Source of the DNA: Lientehia hominis
GTDB lineage: Bacteria > Bacillota > Clostridia > Lachnospirales > Lachnospiraceae
Direction of reading: 5' to 3'
NCBI RefSeq assembly: GCF_021044755.1
Contig: NZ_JAJNOR010000003.1
Coordinates: 146,782-210,781, forward strand
DNA: 64,000 nucleotides
Shown here piece by piece: positions 26,425 through 35,175 of this stretch. Both the position numbers and the translations under genes were made by a program. The stretch's first letter is position 1. Each line of letters opens with the position of its first letter. The notes beneath the pieces were generated by a model. It had not been told where the DNA came from. It made no database searches and saw nothing but the letters and a program-made list of their open reading frames with translations.

Positions 26425-26452
26425 TTGAAGTTTTAGATATTTGCCTTAAAAT
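26425..26452 (+). promoter_or_regulatory. Predicted promoter of the LTA-synthase-like sulfatase
   Basis: TTGAAG (26425-26430), 16-bp spacer, TAAAAT (26447-26452). Transcription would start about 45 nt before the TTG start codon at 26505. Confidence 0.4.
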
Positions 26453-26504
26453 AGAGCTGTATCTAAAAATCTGCTGAATTTTATCCATAAGCGAGGTAAA
26501 GAAT

Positions 26505-28475
26505 TTGAAGCACTCCTTATCATCTAATCCTATACATAAGGAAACCCTGGTACAAAGAATTCTGCACTTTTCCTGCCCCGGACGTCTGAATTTGCCAGCC
26601 GCAGCCATTGCGCCTGTTCTGTCCTACTATTTGATGGAAGTGATCACTCACAACCCATTTGAAATTCCGATCCAGTTTCAGCTGCTCGGATGGATATTTT
26701 CCTATTTGTTGAGCGGCCTGCTGTTCTTTCTTTCCGGCAGGATGAACGTCGCTCTCGTACTGCCTCAAATATTTATGGCTGTAATAGGGACTGCGAATTA
26801 TTTTGTGCTTTCCTTCCGCGAATCTCCGATTCTCCCCTGGGATATCGCCTCTGCCGGAACTGCTCTGTCCGTAGCGGACCATTTTTCTTTTTCCTTTACT
26901 CCCCGCCTGACTGCAATCCTCCTGGCCTATCTTCTGCTCATCCTGTTCTGTCTTAAAATACATATCCGTCTGGCCGGCGGATGGAAGAAGCGATTGATAG
27001 GAACCGGTGCGGCTGCGGCCATGTCGGCCCTCTATATTGTCTGCCTTCAGAACGACGCTCTGATGAACGCGCTGGACATCTACGAAATGCCTTTCACCCA
27101 GGACTACGCGTATGAACAGAATGGATTTTTCGTGAGCTTCCTGGTAAACACAAAATACCTTAAGGTTCACGAGCCAAATGGTTACTCCCCAGAGGCGGCA
27201 GACGAACTGCTGGAACAGGCTTCCTCTGAGCATACAGCCAGCCGGTCCGCACAGGATTTTTCCAAGAGCTTAAACCAGTCCTCTCCATCCGGATATACGG
27301 GGGGGGGTATTTATTCCTCTGAAAATCCCGCAGCCTCTGATGAAAAATCCGGCAGTGAGAACCAAATCCATCCAAATATCATTGTCATCATGAACGAAGC
27401 ATTTTCAGACTTGTCTGTGATCGGAGATTTTGAAGTATCAGAAGACTACATGCCCTATTTTCGTTCCCTTTATGGGACCGAGAATACAGTTTCCGGCAGC
27501 GTGTACGTCTCTGTCCTGGGCGGAAATACCGCTAATACGGAATTTGAATTCCTCACTGGGGACACCATGGCGTTTCTGCCCACAGGAAGCATCCCCTATC
27601 AGCAGTTTATTTCCGATGAACTGCCGGCTCTGCCCTCGATTCTGGAAAGCTATGGATACCAGACGACTGCACTCCACCCTTATCATTCCAGCGGATGGCG
27701 CAGGAATCAGATTTATCCCTTACTCGGCTTTCAAAACAGTCTCTTTATCTCGGACTTCCTATATCAGGAACAGCTCCGGGATTATGTGACCGACGACTCC
27801 GTCTTCAGGCAGATTATCTTTGAGTACGAAAACAAAGAAGAGGACGCGCCCTTTTTTTCTTTTACTGTTACAATGCAGAATCATGGAGGCTATGCTCAGG
27901 AATGGGACGATTTCGAACGGAATATCGCAGCAGAAGGCGCAGAGGACTCAGATTTATCCCGAATAAATGCCTACCTGTCCCTGATCAAAAAAACGGATGA
28001 TGCTTTTAAGAATCTCATCTCCTATTTTGAAGACTGCGGCGAGGAAACCATTATTCTCATGTTCGGTGACCACCAGCCCAATGTAGAGACCAGCTTTCTT
28101 GAAAATCTATATGGAAAAAGCTATGAGGAATTGACGGAGGAAGAGCTCGCCCTCCGCTATCAGACGCCCTTTGTACTTTGGGCTAACTACGATATCGAAG
28201 AAGAAAAGGAGCTGGAACTCAGTATCAATTACCTGGGCAGCCTGCTCATGGATACCGCGGGTCTGGAAAAGACCTCTTATCAGATGTATCTGAGCGCGCT
28301 CCAGGAGGAGCTTCCTGTGATCACAGCCAACTTCTGTATTGATAAAGCCGGAAATTACTACAGTGCCGGTGAATTTGACCAGCTGGACGAATTGTTAAAC
28401 GGGTATGAAATCATTCAATACAACCATCTGTTTGACAGTAAGAATCGAAACGACAGCAGTTATCTGCCCGAATAA
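26505..28475 (+). CDS. LTA synthase family sulfatase (phosphoglycerol transferase-like)
   Basis: 656 residues. Start TTG 26505 with GAGG 8 nt upstream. Five to six membrane helices occupy residues ~25-215. An extracellular sulfatase-fold domain begins near residue 285: NIIVIMNEAFSDLSVIGDFE (metal Glu), then the Thr nucleophile region GGNTANTEFEFLTGD, ALHPYHSSGWRRNQIYPLLG, TVTMQNHGGY and FGDHQPNVE. Homologues polymerise or transfer glycerol-phosphate from phosphatidylglycerol. A G9 tract at 27299-27307 sits in the linker between the membrane part and the catalytic domain; loss or gain of one G would remove the enzyme domain. Divergent from the capsule operon and followed by a terminator. Confidence 0.9.
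   Translation: MKHSLSSNPIHKETLVQRILHFSCPGRLNLPAAAIAPVLSYYLMEVITHNPFEIPIQFQLLGWIFSYLLSGLLFFLSGRMNVALVLPQIFMAVIGTANYFVLSFRESPILPWDIASAGTALSVADHFSFSFTPRLTAILLAYLLLILFCLKIHIRLAGGWKKRLIGTGAAAAMSALYIVCLQNDALMNALDIYEMPFTQDYAYEQNGFFVSFLVNTKYLKVHEPNGYSPEAADELLEQASSEHTASRSAQDFSKSLNQSSPSGYTGGGIYSSENPAASDEKSGSENQIHPNIIVIMNEAFSDLSVIGDFEVSEDYMPYFRSLYGTENTVSGSVYVSVLGGNTANTEFEFLTGDTMAFLPTGSIPYQQFISDELPALPSILESYGYQTTALHPYHSSGWRRNQIYPLLGFQNSLFISDFLYQEQLRDYVTDDSVFRQIIFEYENKEEDAPFFSFTVTMQNHGGYAQEWDDFERNIAAEGAEDSDLSRINAYLSLIKKTDDAFKNLISYFEDCGEETIILMFGDHQPNVETSFLENLYGKSYEELTEEELALRYQTPFVLWANYDIEEEKELELSINYLGSLLMDTAGLEKTSYQMYLSALQEELPVITANFCIDKAGNYYSAGEFDQLDELLNGYEIIQYNHLFDSKNRNDSSYLPE
27299..27307 (+). repeat. G9 homopolymer tract inside the sulfatase coding sequence
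   Basis: Nine G encode Thr/Gly residues of the linker (GYTGGGIY, about residues 263-270). Flanks ATATAC and TATTT equal those of the tract at 26342-26351 in opposite orientation. A length change not divisible by three would truncate the protein after its membrane segments. Confidence 0.75.
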
Positions 28476-28476
28476 G

Positions 28477-28520
28477 AAAAAGCCTGTGCATCTTATAATA
28501 AGGATACACAGGCTTTTATA
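28477..28520 (+). terminator. Rho-independent terminator of the sulfatase gene
   Basis: AAAAGCCTGTG (28478-28488) pairs with CACAGGCTTTT (28507-28517) immediately after the stop codon. The A-run/T-run pair makes it active in both directions, so it may also serve the convergent foldase gene. Confidence 0.85.
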
Positions 28521-28563
28521 CTTCAAATATTAACCATTATGCTTATCGGCAGTCAATGATGGG

Positions 28564-29769
28564 TCATTCTGCAGCTGGGGAAGTCGTTTCCTCAGTAGAA
28601 CCGGCATTTTCAACCTCTACCACATTCTGCTCCAAGAAATCCTGAATCCTGCTCTCCAGAAGGATGTCCATCAAAAGCTTTTCTGAATAGCTGGACTGGA
28701 GAGTTTCAAGGGTATACCCATTCTCTTCCGCAAGCTTCTCACAGCCTTCCTGATATTCCTCGTCGGTGAGTTCCATATTTTCCTTTTCCACTACAGCGCG
28801 GACTAAGACCTGAGATTTCGCGCTGCTCTCTGCGGCTTCCTGGAGTTCGGACATAAATTCTTCTTCCGTCTTTTCCATGCTGCTCAAATATGTTTCCAAT
28901 TCCATCCCGTACATGGCCAGGCTGTTTTTAAATTGAGCCAGCTGGCTGTCATGGATGTAAGTAATGAGCTCTTCCGCATCCTTTTTGAACGTGGCATTGT
29001 TCATGACCTTTTCCCAGGCTTCGTTGATCTTATTGTTTCTCGCTTCCGTTTTTCTGTTGCTTTCCAGATCGGATCTCACATAAGCCCGGTATTCATCGAC
29101 TGTTTTGAATTCGTCAGAGATCCTCTGCACAAACTCGTCATTCAGCTCCTGAGGGATTTCCTCTCCCTGAACATAATTGATCGTCACAGTGAAGACGACG
29201 GCTTTGCCGTTCAAATCCGTGTTCTTTTTAGAATAATCCTCTGGAAAAGTCAAATTCAGTTCAACCGTCTCTCCAATATTCTTTCCCACAAGACCGGACT
29301 CAAAACCTTCGATAAACTGGCCGGATCCAATGGTGAGGTTGGTTCCGGTACCGCTGCCTCCGTCGAAAGCCACACCGTCAATCTTCCCCACGAAATCAAT
29401 GTTCACCACATCTCCGTCCTTCACTGTTCCTTCTTTGATCTCTTCATAGAGCGGCGTCGCGTTCTCCACCTGAGCCTGAAGCTCCGCTTCTACCTCTTCA
29501 TCTGTTACCTCTGTATTCTGAGCCGCTACTTCGATTCCTTTGTATTCGCCCAGCTCCACGTATTCAGAAATATCTCCGAGATCAAAGGCACTGACATACT
29601 CCGGCATTTCTGTCGTGGCGGCCGTGGTCTCCTCGGAACCTCCGGAATTTTCACCAGCCGTGGTCTCTTCACCGGCCGCGGTCGTTTTCTCTTCCGATTT
29701 TTTATTGCCGCAGGCGGCCATTGATAAAACCATGGCTGCGCAAAGCAGCACTGCAATTCCTTTTTTCAT
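28564..29769 (-). CDS. FKBP-type peptidyl-prolyl isomerase lipoprotein (trigger-factor-like)
   Basis: 401 residues from ATG 29769; the frame extends 40 codons further but the lipoprotein signal begins here. The signal peptide MKKGIAVLLCAAMVLSMAAC has a lipobox and the Cys is acylated. A low-complexity Thr/Glu/Ala linker follows (residues ~21-55). The FKBP domain (~115-205) has DGDVVNIDFVGKIDGVAFDG, GQFIEGFESGLVG and GETVELNLTFPEDY. The remainder resembles the helical C-terminal chaperone part of trigger factor (residues ~215-380). It probably folds secreted proteins on the outer membrane face. The usual N-terminal ribosome-binding domain of trigger factor is absent, as expected for an exported protein. 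Confidence 0.88.
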   Translation of the reverse strand: MKKGIAVLLCAAMVLSMAACGNKKSEEKTTAAGEETTAGENSGGSEETTAATTEMPEYVSAFDLGDISEYVELGEYKGIEVAAQNTEVTDEEVEAELQAQVENATPLYEEIKEGTVKDGDVVNIDFVGKIDGVAFDGGSGTGTNLTIGSGQFIEGFESGLVGKNIGETVELNLTFPEDYSKKNTDLNGKAVVFTVTINYVQGEEIPQELNDEFVQRISDEFKTVDEYRAYVRSDLESNRKTEARNNKINEAWEKVMNNATFKKDAEELITYIHDSQLAQFKNSLAMYGMELETYLSSMEKTEEEFMSELQEAAESSAKSQVLVRAVVEKENMELTDEEYQEGCEKLAEENGYTLETLQSSYSEKLLMDILLESRIQDFLEQNVVEVENAGSTEETTSPAAE

Positions 29770-29923
29770 GTTTGATTCCTTTCTCCCTTTCCTTGTTGTC
29801 CATTTTACATCCACTCTCCCGTTATACCATAATCGTCTGTAAAAATAAAGAACTTTGTACCAGTTCATACTTTTTTCATAGATAAACACGAAAAAAAATA
29901 TCTGAATGTTTATAAAAAAATAC

Positions 29924-29951
29924 TTGAAATTCCTGGAAAGCCTGCTATAAT
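29924..29951 (+). promoter_or_regulatory. Predicted promoter of the cold-shock gene
   Basis: TTGAAA (29924-29929), 16-bp spacer, TATAAT (29946-29951) with an extended TG before the -10 box. Transcription would start near 29957, giving a ~130-nt leader. Confidence 0.7.
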
Positions 29952-29976
29952 GTAATTGTATTCACAGATTTAAAGT

Positions 29977-30038
29977 ATTCACATATTATTAGAGATTATG
30001 TTTACTAGGTGATCTGTAATAATATGTGAATTTTTTTT
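29977..30038 (+). promoter_or_regulatory. Attenuator-like hairpin in the csp leader
   Basis: ATTCACATATTATT (29977-29990) is perfectly complementary to AATAATATGTGAAT (30018-30031), followed by eight T. It has the form of an intrinsic terminator inside the leader, upstream of the coding region. ACAGAT (29964-29969) can pair with ATCTGT (30012-30017), which crosses the terminator stem and could form a competing fold. Confidence 0.65.
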
Positions 30039-30089
30039 GTGGAAACATTGTAACTCTAGAAATCTATATAATAAATGGAGGTACCTTAA

Positions 30090-30290
30090 ATGAATAACGG
30101 TACAGTAAAATGGTTTAACTCTGAAAAAGGCTATGGCTTCATCACTGCTGAGAGCGGCGAGGATGTATTCGTACATTTTTCTGCTATCACAGGTGACGGT
30201 TTCAAGACTCTGGACGAAGGTCAGTCTGTGACTTTTGACATTGTCGAAGGCCCCCGCGGCAAGCAGGCTGCCAACGTAGCAAAGATGTAA
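30090..30290 (+). CDS. Cold-shock protein (CspA/CspB family)
   Basis: 66 residues, a single OB-fold cold-shock domain: GTVKWFNSEKGYGFITAESG (RNP1, KGYGFI) and DVFVHFSAI (RNP2, VFVHF), ending GPRGKQAANVAKM. It binds single-stranded RNA/DNA and acts as an RNA chaperone in the cytoplasm. GGAGG lies 10 nt before the ATG. The ~130-nt leader with a terminator-like hairpin suggests post-initiation control. Monocistronic, ending in the terminator at 30304. Confidence 0.97.
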   Translation: MNNGTVKWFNSEKGYGFITAESGEDVFVHFSAITGDGFKTLDEGQSVTFDIVEGPRGKQAANVAKM

Positions 30291-30303
30291 TTAAACCAAT
30301 CAG

Positions 30304-30333
30304 AAAAGAGAGCGTGATACGCTCTCTTTTTTT
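30304..30333 (+). terminator. Rho-independent terminator of the cold-shock gene
   Basis: AAAAGAGAGCG (30304-30314) pairs with CGCTCTCTTTT (30320-30330) with a 5-nt loop and a run of seven T. Confidence 0.93.
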
Positions 30334-30359
30334 GTTTCGATCCGAATGTCAAACACCGG

Positions 30360-32177
30360 CTACCTGCCCACCTTCAGGGCCAGCTTCAAAAACTCAAATA
30401 TACTCTCTGTATCCGATTCCCGGTACAGGATCTCTCTGGCCAGTACTGGCCTGTCGGTAATAATGTTATCCACCTGGAGACGTTTCATACGGCTGAGCTC
30501 CGATTTCGTATTGACCGTCCAGGCGTGGACCTCTTTACCAAAATCATGGGCGCTCTTTACCAGACTGGAAGTCACAAAGCTGGAACGGATACTGAAAAAA
30601 TCTATGTTCTCATCCTCAAAGTAATTTCCGTATGCCGCCGTCAGAATATACCCCGTGCGGATATCCGGATTCTGTTCTTTTACCTCCTTGAGATACCGAT
30701 AGCTTGTGGAGCTGAGCACCACCTGTGCTTCCATGCCATGGTCTTCAATAAGCTGCAGGGTCTTTTCCACCAGCGTGTCGCTCAGGCGGTTTGCTTTCAA
30801 CTCAATATTCATGTTAATGTGCCCCTTGCACGCTTCCAATGCCTGCTCCAGAGTGGGAATCTGAGTTCCTGCAAACTCTTCAGAGAACCAAGAGCCGAAA
30901 TCCAGAAGCAGCAGATCTCCATACGTATAATCCCAAAGCCGCCCTTCTGTCCCTGTCGTCCGTTTCAGGCTGGCGTCGTGATGGACCACGATAATTCCGT
31001 CCTTTGTCTCCTGCACGTCAATCTCCACATAGTCCGACATGGTGTCAATGGCACCTTCAATGGCTGGCAGGGTATTTTCCGGGGCCTCAAAGGAATTTCC
31101 CCTGTGGGAAGTGATCTTCGCCTCAGAAAGGATCGCGCTGGCTTTTACGGTGCCTGTATATACGCTGTCATACACATACAGCGCTCCGGCCGCAGCCAGG
31201 CAGGAAATGACGATTACAGTAAATATCCGGCGTATTCCTGCAGAAAGATGATAATGATAGGGAGGAATCTCCCATTCATATTTTTTATTTTGATACCGGT
31301 ACAGCAAAAAGGTAAGGCTCCCCAGGTTCAGGTACAAACCTGCAATGGAGGCCAGAATCAGCGCCGCGATGTCTATGTCGTTGCTGATAGTCAGAATCAG
31401 CGCCAGCTCTGTGGATTTATCCGCAAAGAGAACCACGGCCAGAGCCGCCAGGACCTTCAGGACAAACTGCCCGATATAGTAGAGGAGGTAAGCAAAAAGA
31501 TTAGAACCTGCCAAAAGCCCGATGGTAGGAAGCCAATGTCTCCTGAATATTTTTCTGCTTTTTTCCGATGATTCCCGGAACCGCACGTCACGCAGAATGG
31601 AAATAGCAGGCGCATACACATATATCAAACTGACACAAGTCATGATTACCAGCAGAACCCACGCCAATATCTTCACCAACCGGAAACCGGCCAGCTCTGT
31701 GACAATGTAGCTGAGCGGCCTTATATGCTTTACAAGGCGCAGCATGATCCAGCTTCCGGTCAGCAGATAAAAATTGGCGTTAACGAGCAGGATCCTGGCG
31801 TTCTTCGTCTGAAACAGCTCCACCACGTTCTTCATGCCGAAAATCAGCATCTTGATGGGACTCATTTCTTCTTTGATTACTCCCGCCTGGAATGCCGTAT
31901 ACAGGACGCACATTTCCAGGCACACAAAAAACAGGCAGAGCAGCAAAAAGCCCGCCAGCACCAAAATGGTCACTGGCGAACAGAAAAACTTCAGGGCGTT
32001 TCTGGCTGTCAGATAGCTGAACCCCGCTTTTTTAAGGGCAAAAGAAATTCCACGGCTGGCAGCCTCAATGAGGACAAACGCCGTGAAAATCCGGTATAAA
32101 ATTTCAAATATGAGGATACTGCCCCGGTTTGTCCGGAGCATCTCCCTCATATCGTGTATCATTCTGCGCATTCCCAT
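30360..32177 (-). CDS. Membrane glycerophosphodiester phosphodiesterase (GDPD)
   Basis: 605 residues. The N-terminal ~330 residues contain about seven or eight membrane helices (GDPD membrane domain). The C-terminal catalytic TIM-barrel has HRGNSFEAPENTLPAIEGAI, VEIDVQETKDGIIVVHHDAS (metal-binding E-D and catalytic His), NIELKAN and VHAWTVN. It hydrolyses glycerophosphodiesters to glycerol-3-phosphate and an alcohol and could act on lipids or teichoic-type polymers. The stop codon of the upstream ABC permease lies 10 nt before its start, so the exporter and GDPD are probably cotranscribed. Confidence 0.93.
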   Translation of the reverse strand: MGMRRMIHDMREMLRTNRGSILIFEILYRIFTAFVLIEAASRGISFALKKAGFSYLTARNALKFFCSPVTILVLAGFLLLCLFFVCLEMCVLYTAFQAGVIKEEMSPIKMLIFGMKNVVELFQTKNARILLVNANFYLLTGSWIMLRLVKHIRPLSYIVTELAGFRLVKILAWVLLVIMTCVSLIYVYAPAISILRDVRFRESSEKSRKIFRRHWLPTIGLLAGSNLFAYLLYYIGQFVLKVLAALAVVLFADKSTELALILTISNDIDIAALILASIAGLYLNLGSLTFLLYRYQNKKYEWEIPPYHYHLSAGIRRIFTVIVISCLAAAGALYVYDSVYTGTVKASAILSEAKITSHRGNSFEAPENTLPAIEGAIDTMSDYVEIDVQETKDGIIVVHHDASLKRTTGTEGRLWDYTYGDLLLLDFGSWFSEEFAGTQIPTLEQALEACKGHINMNIELKANRLSDTLVEKTLQLIEDHGMEAQVVLSSTSYRYLKEVKEQNPDIRTGYILTAAYGNYFEDENIDFFSIRSSFVTSSLVKSAHDFGKEVHAWTVNTKSELSRMKRLQVDNIITDRPVLAREILYRESDTESIFEFLKLALKVGR

Positions 32178-32187
32178 CCACTCCAGG

Positions 32188-33483
32188 TCACTGGTCTTTT
32201 TCCCGGCTCATTTTCAGAGCGCGGCTCAGTTTAATGGGATTTCCGTACATCAGCGTACCCATGCGGTATATCTTCGCGCCTCCTATGGCTGCCACGGCTA
32301 TCGCTCCGATCAGAAGGGCCAGGGAAACGGCTATCTCCCACACGGCAACATTGCCCATGGCGACTCTCGCGAACATGGCGTTCGGCGACGTGAACGGAAT
32401 AAACGAAAGAATCTTCATCAACGCGCCGTCACTGTTCTGGAGGTTGAAGACCGTCAGCAAAAAGCTTATGACAAACATGAACATCAGCGGCCCGGCCGTA
32501 CGGCTCACATCCTCAGTCTTGGATACCAGAGCTCCCAGCACTCCGTAGCAGAACGCATAAAGTACATAGCCCAGGATACCGAATACTGCAAAGGCCAGGA
32601 GCACCTGAGACGGAATCTGGAATACAAAATCCAGCATGCCGTTCCATGCTTCTCTGCTGGCCCCATAGGATGCCAGCGCCGCGCCGATGATCACGCCCAC
32701 CTGCAGGAAGCTGGCCACCGTTCCCGCCAGCACCTTGCCAAAGATCAGGCTGTTGCTGCTGGTACTGGTCACCAATACCTCCATGGCCCGGTTGCTCTTT
32801 TCCTGGGCAACTGATGTGGCTACGGAATTTCCATATATCAACACCATAAAATATACCACAAAAATCAACAAATAGGTATATAAATAATTTCTTACGCTGT
32901 CTTTCCCCAGTACAATAGTCTCCGATGTCATGGGAGTATTGTAAATCTCCTCAATTTCGGCCGCATCCGCACCAATCTCCTGAAGACGGCCCTGACGGTA
33001 CATCACGCCCATAGCGTAATCAAATACTTCGCCCACAGAATCGCTGAAGCTCCTGTTTTTAACATAATAGCGGTAATCTGTCGGAGACTCCACCGCAAAG
33101 CCGCATCGTTTTTCATCTGCACTCTCAGAATCTTCTGACTGCTCTCCATTCTCCACGAGTCCCTTGACCGCCTCTTCCGAATCAGCCATCTCAATCCTGG
33201 CAGATGGGTACAGCTGCGCTATCAGCTCTTCCTCCATCTGCCCGCTCTTATCGTATAAATATATGGTACCGTCGTATTCACTGAGAGCTGTCTCCGATTC
33301 TGTCTTGGTGCTGCTCCCTTCGTTTCCTTTAAGCCCCGGAATGATTCCCGATAAGTCTATAAATGAAGGAAGGCTCAGAAGGATCGCAAACAGCAGCGCG
33401 AAGCCGACCGTTATCCCAATGTAAGATTTACTTTTTACATATCCCTGAAGTTCATGTCTCCATACAATCCCAAACTGTTTCAT
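32188..33483 (-). CDS. ABC transporter permease (NatB-like, ABC-2 type)
   Basis: 431 residues with one N-terminal helix (about 20-42), a large extracytoplasmic region (to about residue 165), then about five helices. NSVATSVAQEKSNRAMEVLV, TSTSSNSLIFGKVLAGTV and SFLLTVFNLQNSDG are typical of NatB/YhaP permeases. It forms an exporter with the ATPase encoded just upstream (overlap ATGA at 33480-33483). Known relatives export Na+ or unidentified substrates; specificity cannot be read here. Confidence 0.9.
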   Translation of the reverse strand: MKQFGIVWRHELQGYVKSKSYIGITVGFALLFAILLSLPSFIDLSGIIPGLKGNEGSSTKTESETALSEYDGTIYLYDKSGQMEEELIAQLYPSARIEMADSEEAVKGLVENGEQSEDSESADEKRCGFAVESPTDYRYYVKNRSFSDSVGEVFDYAMGVMYRQGRLQEIGADAAEIEEIYNTPMTSETIVLGKDSVRNYLYTYLLIFVVYFMVLIYGNSVATSVAQEKSNRAMEVLVTSTSSNSLIFGKVLAGTVASFLQVGVIIGAALASYGASREAWNGMLDFVFQIPSQVLLAFAVFGILGYVLYAFCYGVLGALVSKTEDVSRTAGPLMFMFVISFLLTVFNLQNSDGALMKILSFIPFTSPNAMFARVAMGNVAVWEIAVSLALLIGAIAVAAIGGAKIYRMGTLMYGNPIKLSRALKMSREKDQ

Positions 33484-34397
33484 GCCTCGTCACCTGCTTT
33501 CATTACAAAGATATCATTAAGGGACGGCTCATAATTTCCCGTCTGCTCCAGATCAATATCGGATGCGGCCAGCATTTCCAGCAGTCTCTTCTTAGCCCCT
33601 TTGCAGACCCCTTCCAATATGAGATAGTCCTTTTTCTTCTTTACCACCTTCACTATATCGCTGAATTCCTTTTCAAGCTTCTCTTCCAGGACATCTGGCT
33701 GATAATTAGCTGCGGAAATGGTCAGCCTGTTTTCCCCATAGGAGCGTTTAATCTCCCTCAGGTTCCCGTTCAGAACGATCTGGCCATGATTGATTATGGC
33801 AATCTCTTCGCAGAATTCCTCTACATAATTCATCTGGTGGCTGGAGAAGATCACCAGTCTGCCCAGAGCGATCTGTTCCTTGACTACGTCTTTAAGTATT
33901 TGTGAGTTCACCGGATCAAGGCCGGAAAACGGTTCATCCAGGATAATGATATCCGGATTGCATATCAAGGTCTGTGCCAGCTGTACCTTCTGCTGGTTGC
34001 CTTTGGAAAGCGTCTCCAGCTTCCGCTCCGCGTACTCACCGATGCCCATACGTTCCAGCCATGCTTTTCCGCTCTCTTTTGCTTCTCGCTGGCCCATTCC
34101 CCTCAAATTGGCAAGATAGACCATCTGCTCCAAAACCTTTTTCATCGGATACAGGCCGCGCTCCTCAGGAAGGTAGCCAATCTTATACTCTTTTGGAATG
34201 AACTTGCGCCCATCCATAAGGATTTCCCCGGAATTAGCCCGGAACACATCCATCAAGACGCGGATCGTCGTCGTCTTTCCCGCTCCGTTCCTTCCGAGAA
34301 GCCCCAGCGCTTTTCCATTCTCCACTTCAAAGGAGATACCATGGAGAATCTCTTTATCGCCGAAGCTTTTCCTAATCTCTCTCACTTCCAGTTTCAT
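33480..34397 (-). CDS. ABC transporter ATP-binding protein (NatA-like)
   Basis: 305 residues. Walker A GLLGRNGAGKTTTIRVLM, Q-loop region YKIGYLPEERGLYPMKKVL (the PEERGLY signature of the NatA/DrrA group), signature LSKGNQQKVQLAQTL, Walker B IIILDEPFSGLDPVN and H-loop IFSSHQM. The C-terminal extension after ~220 is typical of exporters. It energises the NatB-like permease. A ribosome site AAAGGAAT precedes the ATG. The repeat element at 34448 begins only 50 nt upstream, so the promoter probably lies in or across the repeat. Confidence 0.93.
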   Translation of the reverse strand: MKLEVREIRKSFGDKEILHGISFEVENGKALGLLGRNGAGKTTTIRVLMDVFRANSGEILMDGRKFIPKEYKIGYLPEERGLYPMKKVLEQMVYLANLRGMGQREAKESGKAWLERMGIGEYAERKLETLSKGNQQKVQLAQTLICNPDIIILDEPFSGLDPVNSQILKDVVKEQIALGRLVIFSSHQMNYVEEFCEEIAIINHGQIVLNGNLREIKRSYGENRLTISAANYQPDVLEEKLEKEFSDIVKVVKKKKDYLILEGVCKGAKKRLLEMLAASDIDLEQTGNYEPSLNDIFVMKAGDEA

Positions 34398-34447
34398 CTC
34401 AATATTCCTTTCTTTCTGATTTATCAGATTTTCCGCCTCATGATACT

Positions 34448-35169
34448 AAATACTTTTTGGAATCATTTATAGTTAGCTCCGATCAAGTTCCGGTTCAGCA
34501 CCGGCAGAAGTTCCAGGCCGTCACGATTTCGGTTCGCTGGCGATGCAGGGGCCGCTTTATCCCCGCTCCGGCAGTACCGCTCACATGTCGGCAGGAAATC
34601 TTTATGATTTCCCGCCTCCTGTTCGCTCAAAAACGGAATCGGATTTTCCGTTTTTGTCTCCCTCTGCCTGGGGAACACCGGCCGCTGCCCTGCGGCGCTC
34701 TCCTTTAGGCCGGCCCGGAATCGTTCTGCCGGTTTTCTGTCTGCCGCACCGTTATGAATGTTTTCCATTTTCCTGATTCCAGAAAAGGATCGGATATCCA
34801 CAGGGCCCGCACGCCTTACGGCAGCGGGCCTCCGTGGCCGCTCCAATGGCTTTCACAACAAACTGGAGGTTATTTCGGTGCGGGAAGAGGAGCAGGAGGA
34901 ACGATCCGATTCCATCGTAAGGGGAGCGCTGCAAAGGCGTTGGCAGGATCTTCCCGGCCGAAGGGAGGCAAAAATCGCATATCATGCGGATTTTTGTTGG
35001 AATCTGACATGGAAAAATATCGATTTATCCATGTCAGTTGGAAAGGACCGACCGTAGGCCGCAAAGATGCTGATTACGGCTGCCAGCGACCCGCCTGGAT
35101 GGAAACGGACTTCCTCCTGTTTCTTCGGGTTAATAAAAATAAGTTTGTTTGAAAAGTATTCAAAGGTAT
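34448..35169 (+). repeat. ~720-bp hairpin-rich dispersed repeat, copy 1
   Basis: Inverted, nearly full-length match to 62788-63508; by eye roughly nine of ten positions agree in the core (34510-35130). It contains many local stems. Examples are AAAACGGAATC..TTCCGTTTT-type at 34629-34656, GGAAATC/GATTTCC at 34594-34612, GGGCCCGC/GCGGGCC at 34803-34830, AAAATCGCAT/ATGCGGATTTT at 34970-34996 and TGACATGG/CCATGTCA at 35005-35036. Open frames occur on both strands, but differences between the copies are nearly all amino-acid changes in the frames I compared, so a protein is unlikely. Probably a structured RNA gene or non-autonomous element; orientation assigned arbitrarily. Confidence 0.85.
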
Positions 35170-35175
35170 ACTCTA

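Noticed and set aside
26520..27233. 237-codon open frame antisense to the sulfatase gene
   Set aside because: No recognisable motifs, lies wholly inside a clear sulfatase gene, and composition explains it.
34463..34846. 127-codon open frame in repeat copy 1 with a homologue in copy 2 (63109-63492)
   Set aside because: Nearly every difference between the copies changes an amino acid here and in the overlapping opposite-strand frame; the region is dominated by hairpins.
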